Assembly (NCBI GenBank): GCA_947496375.1
Contig: CANMCY010000003.1
Span: forward strand, 75,568-139,567
DNA: 64,000 nucleotides
Origin: Flavobacteriales bacterium
GTDB taxonomy: Bacteria > Bacteroidota > Bacteroidia > NS11-12g > UBA955
Reading direction: 5' to 3'
Shown here: positions 41,601-50,444 of the stretch, piece after piece
Numbering within the stretch: the stretch's first letter is position 1
How the letters are laid out: every line of letters starts with the position of its first letter
The notes under the pieces: generated by a model
What the model was told of the DNA's origin: nothing
What the model saw: only the letters and a program-made list of their open reading frames with translations
The model's database searches: none
Translations under genes and position numbers: made by a program

Positions 41601-43871
41601 TTCGCCAATAACAGAGAACGATTTAGGGTACTGGCAAGTAATTATTGCAACACCCGGAAACCTTCCAATGTGGGAATACTAACCGTAAAAGCCCCGCTAA
41701 GACTTAAGCTGCCTAACGATACTACCATCTGTTTGGGTAATTCCGTCGCTTTTAATGCCACAGGCACCGGAGGCGATAGCACCCGCTATACCTTCCAGTG
41801 GCAGGGTTTTGCTTCAGGCAAGGGGATAACCGCAAGCCCGACTACCAAAACCACATACCGCATAACACTGGATGATCAATGCACGGTTTATGACGCCAAA
41901 GACTCCGTGATTGTGGATGTAAGAGCACCACTTACACTGAAAGCCGGCAAGGACACTACCCTATGCTTGGGCCGCAGTGTCAATCTGACCGCTGCACTGA
42001 GTGGTGGGCTACCAACCGGTTACAAATACCTGTGGACACCCGGTAACATTACTACAGCGAATTACCTGGTTAATCCATCCACTACCACCGACTACACCAT
42101 CCGCGCACTCGACGGCTGCACCCCAGACACGCTATATGCCACATTCAAGGTCACAACCCGGCCTGCGCTGGACATCAAACTCAATAACGACACACTGATT
42201 TGCAATGGCAATTCTGTAAACCTCAGTGCGATAGTTTCCGGTGGATTAACCCCAAGCAGAATCATAAGCTGGAATCAGGGACTGGGAACAGGATTAAGTA
42301 AATTGGTGACACCCGGAACAAAAACCACCTACAGGGCCATTGTCAGTGACGGATGCTCTGTGAAGAACGATACCGCTTTTGTAACTGTTGATGTGAGGGC
42401 TCCTCTATCATTAGACTTAAAAAGAGATACCACCCTTTGCCGTGGCCGCAATGTAACATTAACAGCCACTCCGGCAGGAGGCCTCAATACGGGCTATAGC
42501 ATTCAGTGGAATCAGGGATTAAGCAGTGTTTACAACCACCTTGTTTCACCTGTCAACACAACCATTTACAGCGCAATTTTAAGTGACGGTTGCACCAAAA
42601 AATCAGACACGCAGACAGTGACTGTCACTGTGCGCCAGGCACTGAATATTGCCACCAATGCAGATACCACACTTTGTTTCGGGAACCCAATATCTCTCAA
42701 TACAGTGGCCACCGGAGGAAACGGATTGTATCAGTACCGCTGGGAGGATGTGGCCAATCCTGCGACCTCGCTTAGTAGCAGTGCAACGCTAAACCTCAAT
42801 CCCACAAGCACCGTCACCATTCGTGTAATCCTTACCGATGGATGCACCATAAAAAGCGATACTGCACAGCTGAAAATCAGTGTTTTGACCAACCTCAGCA
42901 TTACTACATCTCCCGACACAGCCATTTGTGGCGGCGAAATTGCATCATTGCGCGTGAAAGCATCGGGTGGCAACGGTAATTATCAGTACACCTGGACAGA
43001 TCTGTCGGATAACAGCAGTGCAGGAAGCAGCAGTGGTCTTACGGTTTCTCCGGCGAATACCCGCAGCTACAGAATAGCTGTAACGGATGGATGCACTATA
43101 GCCCAGCCACAGCGCAACATTCAGGTTCAGGTTGTGGCCCAGCCCCTTGGTAGTCTATTTATTCCAAATAATGTGGCCTGTGATCCCGGGGTTTTTAGTG
43201 TGAAAAATACAAGTTCTGCTGCTGCACGCTATCTGCTGAACAACAGACGCTACAGTGGTGCAGACACCGCTTTGAGATTTTCGACCGGAAATTATACAGT
43301 CAAGCTAACGGCATTCAATAGTCTGGGCTGTATAGATACAGTTTCCTATGTGCTAATTGTCAATCCCAGGCCCAAAGCAGGATTCAGTTTCACCCCTTCT
43401 GCTCCAAGGGAGTTGCAACCCGTTTCATTTACAGACCAAAGCAGCGGCGCAACAAGCTGGCAGTGGAATCTGCCCCATGGGTTTTTTAATACCCAGCAAC
43501 CCGGCACATGGGTTTCCAACGATACAGGCACATGGATGGCACAGCAAATCGTGGGTAACACCTTTAACTGCTTTGATACCTTGAATCAGGTAATACGGGT
43601 GGGAATCGGATATTACCTGCACATACCCAATGCATTCACTCCGGACAATAACGGCCTTAATGAGGTATGGAAACCCAGTTTACGCGGAATCAAATCATAC
43701 AGACTGAGGATTTTCAACCGATGGGGACAAATGGTATTCAAATCTGAGGATCCCAATGCCGGCTGGTCGGGAGACAATGCTCCGCAGGGCACCTATATCG
43801 TAGAAATCAGCATTATCAATGCATACGATGAACGCATCACGGAAAAAGGGACCATTACACTGATTCGTTAA
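38688..43871 (+). CDS. Giant secreted subtilisin (S8) with Ig-like repeats and T9SS type B sorting domain
   Basis: A 1727-residue protein starting with a signal peptide (to about residue 24). After a long prodomain comes an S8 protease with triad Asp241 (GEWDGAG), His269 (NHATHVCGT) and Ser441 (NGTSMSCPG). A P-domain-like beta domain follows, then a fibronectin-like domain, two Ig-like domains (each with paired Cys), six tandem domains of about 80 residues (residues about 1000-1485), a PKD-like domain and a gliding-motility-associated C-terminal domain (PNAFTPDNNGLNEVW to the end). The last marks T9SS type B export. An earlier in-frame ATG at 38604 would precede the signal peptide. It ends 17 bases inside the opposing kinase gene. 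Confidence 0.93.
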   Translation: MKVHALKPLLSLTLFCFCAMAHAQHSPIIRMKTGNIPTTGQAVIPAIEKQSEFYTAFVTFSAMPDALQKEAIAKTGIALLEYVPDFTWYAEIPSRLSGKDLSAFGVFSIQPLKNSWKTELDLWQHGGPEWARSTGFPGWVEATVFLNGNHRYLEVKNAFEAQGFICRDYLPKFKTFQVRFPLEKIQNLLSIDGFYWMEPIPPAAEAHNFPGRVNHRALTLNLGRPGGRNLWGKGITIGEWDGAGIGSHVDYNDRIINKNNFVAGSNGNHATHVCGTITGGGIIDPYGQGMAPKANVFGWDFFGNVAAEMDTACFRDSIVMTNNSYGYGSDPCGTRGTYDGVSRNLDILVNMYPYLSHQFSSGNSRSSNCATGGYRTINSGFQAAKNIITVGALQFNDGNSSFHSYGPMRDGRMKPDICAMGVSVYSTLPSNTYQGGWNGTSMSCPGATGTIALLYERFKQLNSNLKPLNHTLKAIVCNTADDIGNVGPDYAFGFGRINAVSAMKVLEDKTYKVDSVTLSNSRTDTVYVKPGTARFQVMLVWDDMYAAAGASPSLINDLDLEVQDSAGTVYLPWTLNPACHTCLPIRKRDSLNNAEQFYFDNPKSGKWVIRVKGKAISTTKEVYTITHSQIGNYVRVSYPNGHETMIPPTGTAPQTIAWDAFGATGTYTLEYSSDSGVTWNNITTGLAASNRYFTWNNAPANLNTRKALVRIKNGSLTDVSDTTFHIFYRASQPNGMTCSSQVHLYWPKTTGAATYRVLQSINSYMEPIGTTKDTFFTVTGLINGRTYWFSLEAIGPNGETGPRCNGKSFTPTATPIAPAITTQPISQIVCAGNTLTLISSATGTASMSKQWQISTDSGKTWQNITGKNKDTLSIPNFSWNQRGTYYRNRYLNACLNLVYTQAAAIGVDTQATFTSHPTDQWKCEGDSVAWTINVNSGMKPRLQWQRSTDNGVTWSDLPGDTLNTLKRRNLTFANNRERFRVLASNYCNTRKPSNVGILTVKAPLRLKLPNDTTICLGNSVAFNATGTGGDSTRYTFQWQGFASGKGITASPTTKTTYRITLDDQCTVYDAKDSVIVDVRAPLTLKAGKDTTLCLGRSVNLTAALSGGLPTGYKYLWTPGNITTANYLVNPSTTTDYTIRALDGCTPDTLYATFKVTTRPALDIKLNNDTLICNGNSVNLSAIVSGGLTPSRIISWNQGLGTGLSKLVTPGTKTTYRAIVSDGCSVKNDTAFVTVDVRAPLSLDLKRDTTLCRGRNVTLTATPAGGLNTGYSIQWNQGLSSVYNHLVSPVNTTIYSAILSDGCTKKSDTQTVTVTVRQALNIATNADTTLCFGNPISLNTVATGGNGLYQYRWEDVANPATSLSSSATLNLNPTSTVTIRVILTDGCTIKSDTAQLKISVLTNLSITTSPDTAICGGEIASLRVKASGGNGNYQYTWTDLSDNSSAGSSSGLTVSPANTRSYRIAVTDGCTIAQPQRNIQVQVVAQPLGSLFIPNNVACDPGVFSVKNTSSAAARYLLNNRRYSGADTALRFSTGNYTVKLTAFNSLGCIDTVSYVLIVNPRPKAGFSFTPSAPRELQPVSFTDQSSGATSWQWNLPHGFFNTQQPGTWVSNDTGTWMAQQIVGNTFNCFDTLNQVIRVGIGYYLHIPNAFTPDNNGLNEVWKPSLRGIKSYRLRIFNRWGQMVFKSEDPNAGWSGDNAPQGTYIVEISIINAYDERITEKGTITLIR
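41691..43140 (+). repeat. Six tandem Ig-like domain repeats (protein level) inside the subtilisin gene
   Basis: Each unit of about 80 residues starts like 'DTTLCxGxxVxLxA' and contains 'GYxxxWxxG', 'V(S/N/T)PxxTTxY' and 'DGC', giving one Cys pair per unit. Openings: NDTTICLGNS, KDTTLCLGRS, NDTLICNGNS, RDTTLCRGRN, ADTTLCFGNP, PDTAICGGEI. At DNA level the copies are diverged. Confidence 0.85.
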
Positions 43872-45012
43872 AGACAATACGCAGGGTTGTATTTGTACCC
43901 GGCACGCTTTCTTTTACAAGAATCTGTCCCAAGTGATAGTCGTTGATTATTCGCTTTGCCAGGGATAAACCCAGCCCCCAACCCCTTCTTTTGGTGGTAT
44001 ATCCGGGTTTAAAAACGGATTTGTGACGATTTCGCGGAATGCCTTTTCCGGTATCTGAGACATCAAGCGAAATTTTTCCTGCCTTTTTGCTGATGGTATA
44101 GGTAAGCTTGCCGGCCCCTTCCATGGCATCTATGCTGTTTTTGGTAAGGTTTTCAATTACCCAGTCAAACAGGTTCTGGTTCAGCATAACAAACACCGGT
44201 GAATCGGATAATTGAACATCAAATATTACGCCTTTTCCGGAGCGTGTTTTCATATAATTGACTGCCTGTTCAAGGGCATCATTCAGGTCAATTTTCTTGA
44301 GGATAGGTTCAGAGCCGATTTTACTAAATCGTTCTGTTATGATTTGCAGACGCCTAATATCTTTTCGCATCTCATCGCCTGTATTTTCAGGCATTTCTCC
44401 CATTTCAATAACATCTACCCAACCCATAAGCGATGAAATGGGTGTGCCCAGTTGATGTGCGGTTTCTTTGGCCAAACCCACCCAAACTTGGTTCTCCTCT
44501 GCCCTGCGGCTTACCGAAAAAGCAAAATAGGATACCAGAATAAACAATGCCACCACACCCAAAACCACATAGGGATAATAGCGCAGCTGTTTGAGCACAC
44601 TGCTTTCGCCATAGTAAACCTTGTGGACCACACCATCGGCAATGGGAATGGGTATAGGTTCATTTTCCTCTTCAAACTCCTGCCGCTTCTCTTCCAGATA
44701 ACCCGGTTTTGCAAGCATCTTCTTATCCAGGTTTACATTAATCTGGGTGATTTTGCCGTTTTCATCCACCACAATGGCAGGGATGGTCGTATTATCCTGA
44801 ATCAATTCGAGATAAAAAGTAAGATTGGCCTCATCCACCTCCGGATCACCGCTATTTTTAACCGCTTTAGCCCAGGTACTAACCTTTTTCTTCTCTTCCT
44901 TAGCTACCTTCTGGGCCAGCTGCTGACTAAAAAACAAAGTCAGGCCTCCAATAAAAATGGCCAATAATAACAAAATTATTTTGACGTATTTTTTGACTTC
45001 GTAGCTATTCAC
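43855..45012 (-). CDS. Membrane sensor histidine kinase
   Basis: A 385-residue kinase. An N-terminal helix (IILLLLAIFIGGLTLFF), a periplasmic sensor region of about 125 residues and a second helix (VVLGVVALFILVSYFAF) lead to the H-box KETAHQLGTPISSLMGW, with the phosphorylated histidine. The ATPase domain shows N-box ENLTKNSIDAME, G1 DVSDTGKGIP and G2 GWGLGLSLAKRI. No response regulator is adjacent, so it is an orphan kinase in an operon after recR and a glycosyltransferase. The start is GTG at 45012, two bases after the upstream stop. The 3' end overlaps the subtilisin gene. Confidence 0.9.
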   Translation of the reverse strand: MNSYEVKKYVKIILLLLAIFIGGLTLFFSQQLAQKVAKEEKKKVSTWAKAVKNSGDPEVDEANLTFYLELIQDNTTIPAIVVDENGKITQINVNLDKKMLAKPGYLEEKRQEFEEENEPIPIPIADGVVHKVYYGESSVLKQLRYYPYVVLGVVALFILVSYFAFSVSRRAEENQVWVGLAKETAHQLGTPISSLMGWVDVIEMGEMPENTGDEMRKDIRRLQIITERFSKIGSEPILKKIDLNDALEQAVNYMKTRSGKGVIFDVQLSDSPVFVMLNQNLFDWVIENLTKNSIDAMEGAGKLTYTISKKAGKISLDVSDTGKGIPRNRHKSVFKPGYTTKRRGWGLGLSLAKRIINDYHLGQILVKESVPGTNTTLRIVFNESV

Positions 45013-45014
45013 AA

Positions 45015-46976
45015 TTACGCTGTTGGGGGATTACCGGACGCTATTGACCGTGTGAGATAAATCCAAATGGTATGTAAATCCTGATACACGTGATAATCAC
45101 GGGCATAATTCAAATTGACTGCAGATTCAAGTTCTGCATTGGCATATAACATTCCGGGATACAGACAACCCGGTTTCAATCTGGGGAGATAATCAGTATT
45201 GGGTCGATTAGCATAACTCACCCATGTTTCTTTTCCCCATAGCACCTTAAACCAGTGTGTCATTAGAAATCTACCTTTCTTTAACATCAATAACAATGGC
45301 GAAAGAAGGAAAAAAACAGCCACCAAACCTAAATCTAATATACGCTTTTTTCGCCGTATTTCCAAATTTTCTATCGTAAAACTCAAATCCAGTGTAAACA
45401 GCTCTCCGCGCTCATCCTTACTGTTACTGCCAATAACAAAATGACTTCCTTCGGGAACAATTTTAAATTGCACCGATCTACCTGAAAGGTGACTCATTAC
45501 CTCCATGATATGAGATGAAACCACATCAGCAGCGCTAAAAATGACCAGATTCACGTTGAAAATATCCACCACTTCGGCCACCTGCCCCAAGTTGCCGGCA
45601 AAACCTTCCGGGCGGGAATTATCCGGAGAAACCCGGGTGATGGCGTCCATTTTGACCATGCTGCGGGTTAACAGCCCTTCAATGCGCTGAGACTCTGCCA
45701 TACCGGCAACAATAGCTATTCGGTATGCCCGGGTATCTGCGAGCTGTGTTTTGCCTGTTTTAAGAAAATGCATGAGCAACCGCAACAGTAACGGTGCGGC
45801 TATACTCCATGCGCAACCCAGCAACAGGATGGCCCTGCTGAACTGCAGTGATTTGGGCAGAAATGCATAGCCGGAAAACGCAATCAGTGCGCCAAAAGCA
45901 GCCCCTCTGACTATGCGGCGCACGGAAAGGGGCCTATCATATCCACCGCTCAGATAAACACAAAACAATACAGTCAGAATATAAACAGGTATGTGAAGCG
46001 AAAAATAGGTATCAGGATAAAAGCCCTTTACATATTTGTTATATTCTTCCCAATACCGGGTAATACCGAAATATCCGGCATAAATCAGTAAAAAATCCAA
46101 TATCGGCAACCATGCCGAACTCAGCGCCCTGTAAGCCAAAGCAATGGTAGCCCGCAGGTAAATTGCCAGTTGAATAAAAACATTCAAACGTCCTGCAATG
46201 CTCTTGCTGTAGTGTTTACGGGCGAAAAGAACCATTGCATTATAAAACACCTTCACATAATTGGCACTGCGCTTTTTGGTACTCTCGCCCTTATAATGGA
46301 TAATGGTGGTTTGCGGAAAATAGTAATTGTGATAACCCGCCTGCGTAATTCTGTAACTTAAATCAATATCCTCGCCGTACATGAAGAAATCTTCATCCAA
46401 TAGGCCAATCTTTCCTAAGACTTCGCTTCTCAGCAGCATAAAAGCACCACTCAGCACATCTACCCTGTGAATGCTGTTCTCATCCAGAAATTTTAAATGA
46501 TACCTGCCAAAAGTTTTTGACCTGGGAAAAAGTGCAGATAATCCGGTCATTTTATAAAATGCCACTGCAGGTGAAGGCAAACCGCGCTTACTTTCCGGTA
46601 AAAACTGCCCCTTGCCGTCTATCATTCGAACGCCAAGTCCGCCTGCATCCAAATGTTCATCCATGAACGCAACACACTTTTCCAGCGTATCATCCTGCAA
46701 AACGGTATCCGGATTCAGCAATAACACATATCTCGACTGGCTCATTCTAATGGCCTGATTATTGGCTTTGCTAAACCCCAGATTCTCTTTGTTTTCTAGG
46801 CATTTAACGGATGGGAAAAGGGATTTTACCATTTCCATGCTGCCATCCACACTGTTATTATCCACCACCCATACCTCTGCATCAATATTGCGGGTGGCCC
46901 TCATCACGCTATGCAATGCCTGCTCCAAAAAGTAGCGCACATTGTAATTGACGATAATGACCGAAAGCTGATGCAA
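45015..46976 (-). CDS. GT2 glycosyltransferase fused to a WbaP-like membrane region lacking its catalytic domain
   Basis: A 653-residue fusion. Residues about 1-270 are a family 2 glycosyltransferase: SVIIVNYNV, VVDNNSVDGS, LNPDTVL (D-x-D type) and EDIDLSYRI (ED metal/acceptor motif). The remainder has several membrane helices (about residues 270-410), then a soluble Rossmann-like domain of the kind seen between the helices and the catalytic part of polyisoprenyl-phosphate hexose-1-phosphate transferases, and a last helix. The C-terminal phosphotransferase catalytic domain itself is not present. The start is TTG 46976, two codons after the recR stop region. Product would be a membrane-bound sugar transferase of unknown specificity. 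Confidence 0.82.
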   Translation of the reverse strand: MHQLSVIIVNYNVRYFLEQALHSVMRATRNIDAEVWVVDNNSVDGSMEMVKSLFPSVKCLENKENLGFSKANNQAIRMSQSRYVLLLNPDTVLQDDTLEKCVAFMDEHLDAGGLGVRMIDGKGQFLPESKRGLPSPAVAFYKMTGLSALFPRSKTFGRYHLKFLDENSIHRVDVLSGAFMLLRSEVLGKIGLLDEDFFMYGEDIDLSYRITQAGYHNYYFPQTTIIHYKGESTKKRSANYVKVFYNAMVLFARKHYSKSIAGRLNVFIQLAIYLRATIALAYRALSSAWLPILDFLLIYAGYFGITRYWEEYNKYVKGFYPDTYFSLHIPVYILTVLFCVYLSGGYDRPLSVRRIVRGAAFGALIAFSGYAFLPKSLQFSRAILLLGCAWSIAAPLLLRLLMHFLKTGKTQLADTRAYRIAIVAGMAESQRIEGLLTRSMVKMDAITRVSPDNSRPEGFAGNLGQVAEVVDIFNVNLVIFSAADVVSSHIMEVMSHLSGRSVQFKIVPEGSHFVIGSNSKDERGELFTLDLSFTIENLEIRRKKRILDLGLVAVFFLLSPLLLMLKKGRFLMTHWFKVLWGKETWVSYANRPNTDYLPRLKPGCLYPGMLYANAELESAVNLNYARDYHVYQDLHTIWIYLTRSIASGNPPTA

Positions 46977-46981
46977 AATTT

Positions 46982-47587
46982 CTATACTTTATATTCGGTG
47001 CGGTTAGCGATACTTCTGCCCAGGGTAATTTCGTCTGCATAGCCAATTTCTCCGCCGATGGCAATTCCCCGGGAGATACAGCTGATTCTAACAGGCAACT
47101 CCCTGAGTTTTTTGGCGAGATAGAACATGGTAGTATCCCCTTCCACTGTGGCACTAAAGGCCATGATGATTTCTTCGGGCGCGTTTTTTGCAATCCGATC
47201 CAGCAATGCCTGTATGTAAAGCTGATCGGGGCCAATGCCATCCATGGGAGATATCAACCCGCCCAAAACATGGTACAACCCATGGAACTGTGCCGTTGAT
47301 TCTATGCTCATTTGATCACTAAAGTCCTCTACAACACAAATAATTTTGGCATTACGTGAAGGATTGGAGCACACGTTGCATAATTCATGGTCGCTGACAT
47401 TGCCACATTCACGGCACAACTTGAGCTCTGTTTTAATTTTCAGAATGCTGTCGGCCAGGTTTACAACCTCATGTTCCGGGCGATTTAGCAGATACATAAC
47501 CATGCGCAAGGCAGACCGCTTGCCGATTCCCGGAAAACCCGAAAGCGCCTCAACCGCCTGTTCTACAATACCTGATGTAAACTGCAC
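46982..47587 (-). CDS. recR: Recombination protein RecR
   Basis: A 201-residue protein that loads RecA with RecO/RecF. Helix-hairpin-helix GFPGIGKRSALRMVMYLLN, the zinc finger CRECGNVSDHELCNVC (four cysteines), and Toprim residues IICVVEDFSD and YHVLGGLISPMDGIGP are in order. The start is GTG 47587, four bases after a TAACTTCG element (47592-47599), so the message is nearly leaderless. It heads the operon recR - GT2 fusion - histidine kinase. Confidence 0.95.
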   Translation of the reverse strand: MQFTSGIVEQAVEALSGFPGIGKRSALRMVMYLLNRPEHEVVNLADSILKIKTELKLCRECGNVSDHELCNVCSNPSRNAKIICVVEDFSDQMSIESTAQFHGLYHVLGGLISPMDGIGPDQLYIQALLDRIAKNAPEEIIMAFSATVEGDTTMFYLAKKLRELPVRISCISRGIAIGGEIGYADEITLGRSIANRTEYKV

Positions 47588-47591
47588 ACCG

Positions 47592-47599
47592 CGAAGTTA
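47592..47599 (-). promoter_or_regulatory. Promoter-like element TAACTTCG of the recR operon
   Basis: TTCG variant of the consensus on the minus strand, 4 bases before the GTG start. A similar TAATTTCG lies on the plus strand at 47694-47701 before panD, 10 bases from its ATG. Confidence 0.4.
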
Positions 47600-47711
47600 A
47601 GGATTTGAACCCGTTATGCCCCACGCGAGTCCGTATCAAAAGTATTTTCCACATATTAAATACACAAGAAATCCGGCTTTGGTTTTATTGTACTAATTTC
47701 GCTGAAAATTT

Positions 47712-48059
47712 ATGCAGATTGAGGTTTTACAAGCCAAGATTCACAATGTTCGAATAACACAAACCGAACTTAACTACACCGGTAGCATAACAATCGATAT
47801 GAACCTGGTGGATGCGGCAGGGCTTATTCCCAACCAAAAGGTACTGATTGTGAACAACAACAATGGCGAGCGTTTTGAGACATACATTATTGCCGGCGAA
47901 AGAGGCAGCGGTATCATTGGACTCAACGGGGCTGCCGCCCGCAAAGGGCAGGTGGGTGATGAACTGATCATTATGACTTTTGCCCTAATGACCAAGGAAG
48001 AAGCGCTAGTACATCAGCCAAAAAATATTTTCCCTGACAGAAACAATCAACTGGTTTGA
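47712..48059 (+). CDS. panD: Aspartate 1-decarboxylase
   Basis: A 115-residue pyruvoyl enzyme that makes beta-alanine for coenzyme A. The self-cleavage site is Gly24-Ser25 in NYTGSITID; IGLNGAAARKGQVGDELIIM is the second conserved region. Length is normal. It is first in a string of overlapping genes that lead into cell-envelope functions, which are otherwise unrelated to pantothenate. Confidence 0.96.
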   Translation: MQIEVLQAKIHNVRITQTELNYTGSITIDMNLVDAAGLIPNQKVLIVNNNNGERFETYIIAGERGSGIIGLNGAAARKGQVGDELIIMTFALMTKEEALVHQPKNIFPDRNNQLV

Positions 48060-49042
48060 CGCTTAACAGGAAAACCATAACGAATGCACTGCTGATTGTA
48101 CTCACCGCCCTCATCTTTCTTTGGATTGGGCTGAAAACCGATTGGACTGCCACTTGGAGGGCGGTTCTGTCTGCCGATTTACAATGGGTGGCGGCCTCCG
48201 TGGTGGTTATGATTTTCGGTCACTGGCTCCGGGGATACCGTTGGAATATGCTTACCGCGCCTGCGGGTTTTCCCCTGAATGCAAAACGATCTTTTTATGC
48301 TGTCATGAGTGGTTACCTCATCAACGTGGCTACCAGCCGGGGTGGAGAAGTGGTTCGCTGTGCCATGACCGCCAAGACTGAAAAAGCTCCTGTAGACCTG
48401 CTCATTGGAACAGTAGTTACAGAGCGTCTGGTAGATATGTTAATGCTTTTGCTGGTTTGTATAACCGGATTGCTGGTGGAATTCGAGCATATTTATGGAT
48501 TTTTTGATAGCTACATATTAAAACCTGTAAGTTCATTTGTAACACTCCAAAACACCCTGATTTTATTGACTTTGGCGATAACCTTAATACTGTTTTTAAG
48601 ATTTAGGAAAAAATCCGCTTCGGAGAAATCCCCCGGAAAAATTGCCACCCTGCTTTCAGGTTTTTCGAAGGGTTTAAAAACCATTTTTACCTTGCAGCAT
48701 CCCGGGCTGTTTTTTTTGTATTCATCAGGCATCTGGGCATGCTATATGGTCAGCGGTTATTTTTTACTTCAGAGCTTACCGGTAACTTCCCACATGGAAT
48801 TTGGAAGTGCCATAAGTCTACTCATTTTCAGTGCAGTAGGTATTGCCATTCCACTCCCGGCCGGTGCGGGGGTATGGGGTGCCATTTCTTTCGGACTGCA
48901 GGCCGTATATGCATTGAATGCAAAAGATGCTGAAACATTTGGTATCTTCAACCTGGCCTACCAGAACCTGTTTAGCATTTTGGTGGGTGGTATCTGTTAT
49001 TTGCTGATGATGATAGAAATGAGAAAATTGAAAACTGCATGA
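48056..49042 (+). CDS. LPG-synthase-type (flippase-like) membrane protein, first of two
   Basis: A 328-residue polytopic protein of the lysylphosphatidylglycerol-synthase transmembrane family (UPF0104). Seven or eight helices; the conserved stretches RGYRWNML, GYLINVATSRGGEVVRC and PLPAGAGVWGAISFG carry the typical G-E-x-x-R and P-x-P-G-G/A-x-G motifs. In Bacteroidota these stand-alone proteins are thought to move lipids or lipid-linked sugars; the substrate is unknown. The start is TTG 48056, overlapping the panD stop (TTGA), with no ATG near. The next gene overlaps by four bases (ATGA). Confidence 0.85.
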   Translation: MTLNRKTITNALLIVLTALIFLWIGLKTDWTATWRAVLSADLQWVAASVVVMIFGHWLRGYRWNMLTAPAGFPLNAKRSFYAVMSGYLINVATSRGGEVVRCAMTAKTEKAPVDLLIGTVVTERLVDMLMLLLVCITGLLVEFEHIYGFFDSYILKPVSSFVTLQNTLILLTLAITLILFLRFRKKSASEKSPGKIATLLSGFSKGLKTIFTLQHPGLFFLYSSGIWACYMVSGYFLLQSLPVTSHMEFGSAISLLIFSAVGIAIPLPAGAGVWGAISFGLQAVYALNAKDAETFGIFNLAYQNLFSILVGGICYLLMMIEMRKLKTA

Positions 49043-49533
49043 ATACAACTGAAAAAATATGGAAACGCGGGGAGGCCATGCTTCTTTCCTCCAAAATAAA
49101 GGAAGAGGGCCAGCGTATCGTATTCACCAATGGTTGTTTTGATATTCTGCATGCAGGCCATGTGACCTATCTGCAGGAAGCTGCAGCTTTAGGTGATTTT
49201 CTGGTGGTTGGCATCAACAGTGACGACAGCATAAAACGCCTGGAAAAAAGTCCTGCCAGACCATTGCAAAATGAATTTTCACGCACTGCGGTAATGGCAG
49301 CACTGGGATGTGTGGGTGCTGTTGTTGTTTTTGATGAGGATACCCCGCTTCAGCTCATTCAGGCAGTAAAACCCGATGTGCTGGTGAAAGGTGCAGACTA
49401 CAAGATAGAAGACATTGTAGGTGCCGCGGAAGTGCTATCCTGGGGTGGCGAAGTTAAAACCCTCGATTTTCTGCCCGGTTACAGCACAAGCAGCATCGAA
49501 AAGAAAATTCTGGAAGCCAATCGCAGTGTATGA
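49039..49533 (+). CDS. hldE: D-glycero-beta-D-manno-heptose 1-phosphate adenylyltransferase
   Basis: A 164-residue nucleotidyltransferase corresponding to the C-terminal half of HldE (RfaE2). The cytidylyltransferase-type signatures FTNGCFDILHAGHVTYL (HxGH) and LVVGINSDDSIKRLEK, then the ISSS-like YSTSSIEKKIL, are clear. It activates heptose 1-phosphate to ADP-heptose for LPS core. The kinase half (HldA/RfaE1) is not fused and not in view. It is flanked on both sides by flippase-like proteins with overlapping genes. The symbol denotes the adenylyltransferase domain only. Confidence 0.9.
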   Translation: MNTTEKIWKRGEAMLLSSKIKEEGQRIVFTNGCFDILHAGHVTYLQEAAALGDFLVVGINSDDSIKRLEKSPARPLQNEFSRTAVMAALGCVGAVVVFDEDTPLQLIQAVKPDVLVKGADYKIEDIVGAAEVLSWGGEVKTLDFLPGYSTSSIEKKILEANRSV

Positions 49534-50444
49534 AAAACCGACGCTGGTGGTCGGTGTTGAAAGGGTTCCTTATCGTGGCATGCCTGCTTTGGGTGCTAAA
49601 TCTGCTGCAAGGAGGCCTTCCAGAGCCGGAAAAGGTTTGGAACGCATTGTGCAAAATCCCTTGGTACTGGCACTTGGCTGCAGTGTTATCAGCCAGCATC
49701 AACTGGTGGATTGAAACCCTTAAATGGCAATTGCTTGTTTCCAACATTGAAAAATTACGTTTTGCCAATGCCATAAAAGGTTTGCTTGCCGGTGCTGCCG
49801 CAAACAATGTTTTACCGTTTCGGGTAGGAGAATTTCTGGGCAGGGTGATGTACCTAAAAGAAGAAAATCGCCCTGCTGCCTTATTAAATAACTATTTTGG
49901 TGCCGCCTGTCAAACCCTTGTTACCCTGATTGTCGGTATTCCGGCTGCTTACACCCTGCTGGGCTCAAAAGCTGAGCGATACGGACAAAATAGCATAGTG
50001 TATGTATTAACCCTGTTTCTCCTACTGGGAATCGCCTGGTTTATGCTAAAAACTCGCACAGGAAAGCCTGCATGGATTGAAAAATGGCTGATGGGTTTCA
50101 GAAATTTCTCAGCAAAACAAATTACGGGCGCATTCGCGCTATCCCTGCTTCGCTACGGGGTATTTGGCGGATTTTATACATTTTTCATAGTCCAATTTCA
50201 GTTGGCAGAATTCAGCACAGCAGTGACCGGGGTGGCCTGTATTTTCTTTATCCAGACATTTACGCCGGGCATGATATACACAGATGCTGCAGTAAGACTC
50301 AGCCTGCCCCTGATGGTTTTCCCCCTCCCGGATGAACAAAAACCCCTGCTCATGGGCATTGCCATTATCAATTATTTTTACAACGTATTACTGCCGGCTT
50401 TCATCGGGCTCGTTGTTTTTATTCTGCATAAATGGAAACGCTAA
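49530..50444 (+). CDS. LPG-synthase-type (flippase-like) membrane protein, second of two
   Basis: A 304-residue membrane protein of the same superfamily as the gene at 48056 but clearly diverged. It shows the helix pattern plus INWWIETLKWQLL, LLAGAAANNVLPFRVGEFLG and TPGMIYTDAAVRLSLP, matching the G-E-x-x-R-type and C-terminal P-G motifs. The two could form a pair or handle different lipids. It overlaps hldE by four bases and its stop lies 13 bases inside the next glycosyltransferase gene. Confidence 0.75.
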   Translation: MKNRRWWSVLKGFLIVACLLWVLNLLQGGLPEPEKVWNALCKIPWYWHLAAVLSASINWWIETLKWQLLVSNIEKLRFANAIKGLLAGAAANNVLPFRVGEFLGRVMYLKEENRPAALLNNYFGAACQTLVTLIVGIPAAYTLLGSKAERYGQNSIVYVLTLFLLLGIAWFMLKTRTGKPAWIEKWLMGFRNFSAKQITGAFALSLLRYGVFGGFYTFFIVQFQLAEFSTAVTGVACIFFIQTFTPGMIYTDAAVRLSLPLMVFPLPDEQKPLLMGIAIINYFYNVLLPAFIGLVVFILHKWKR

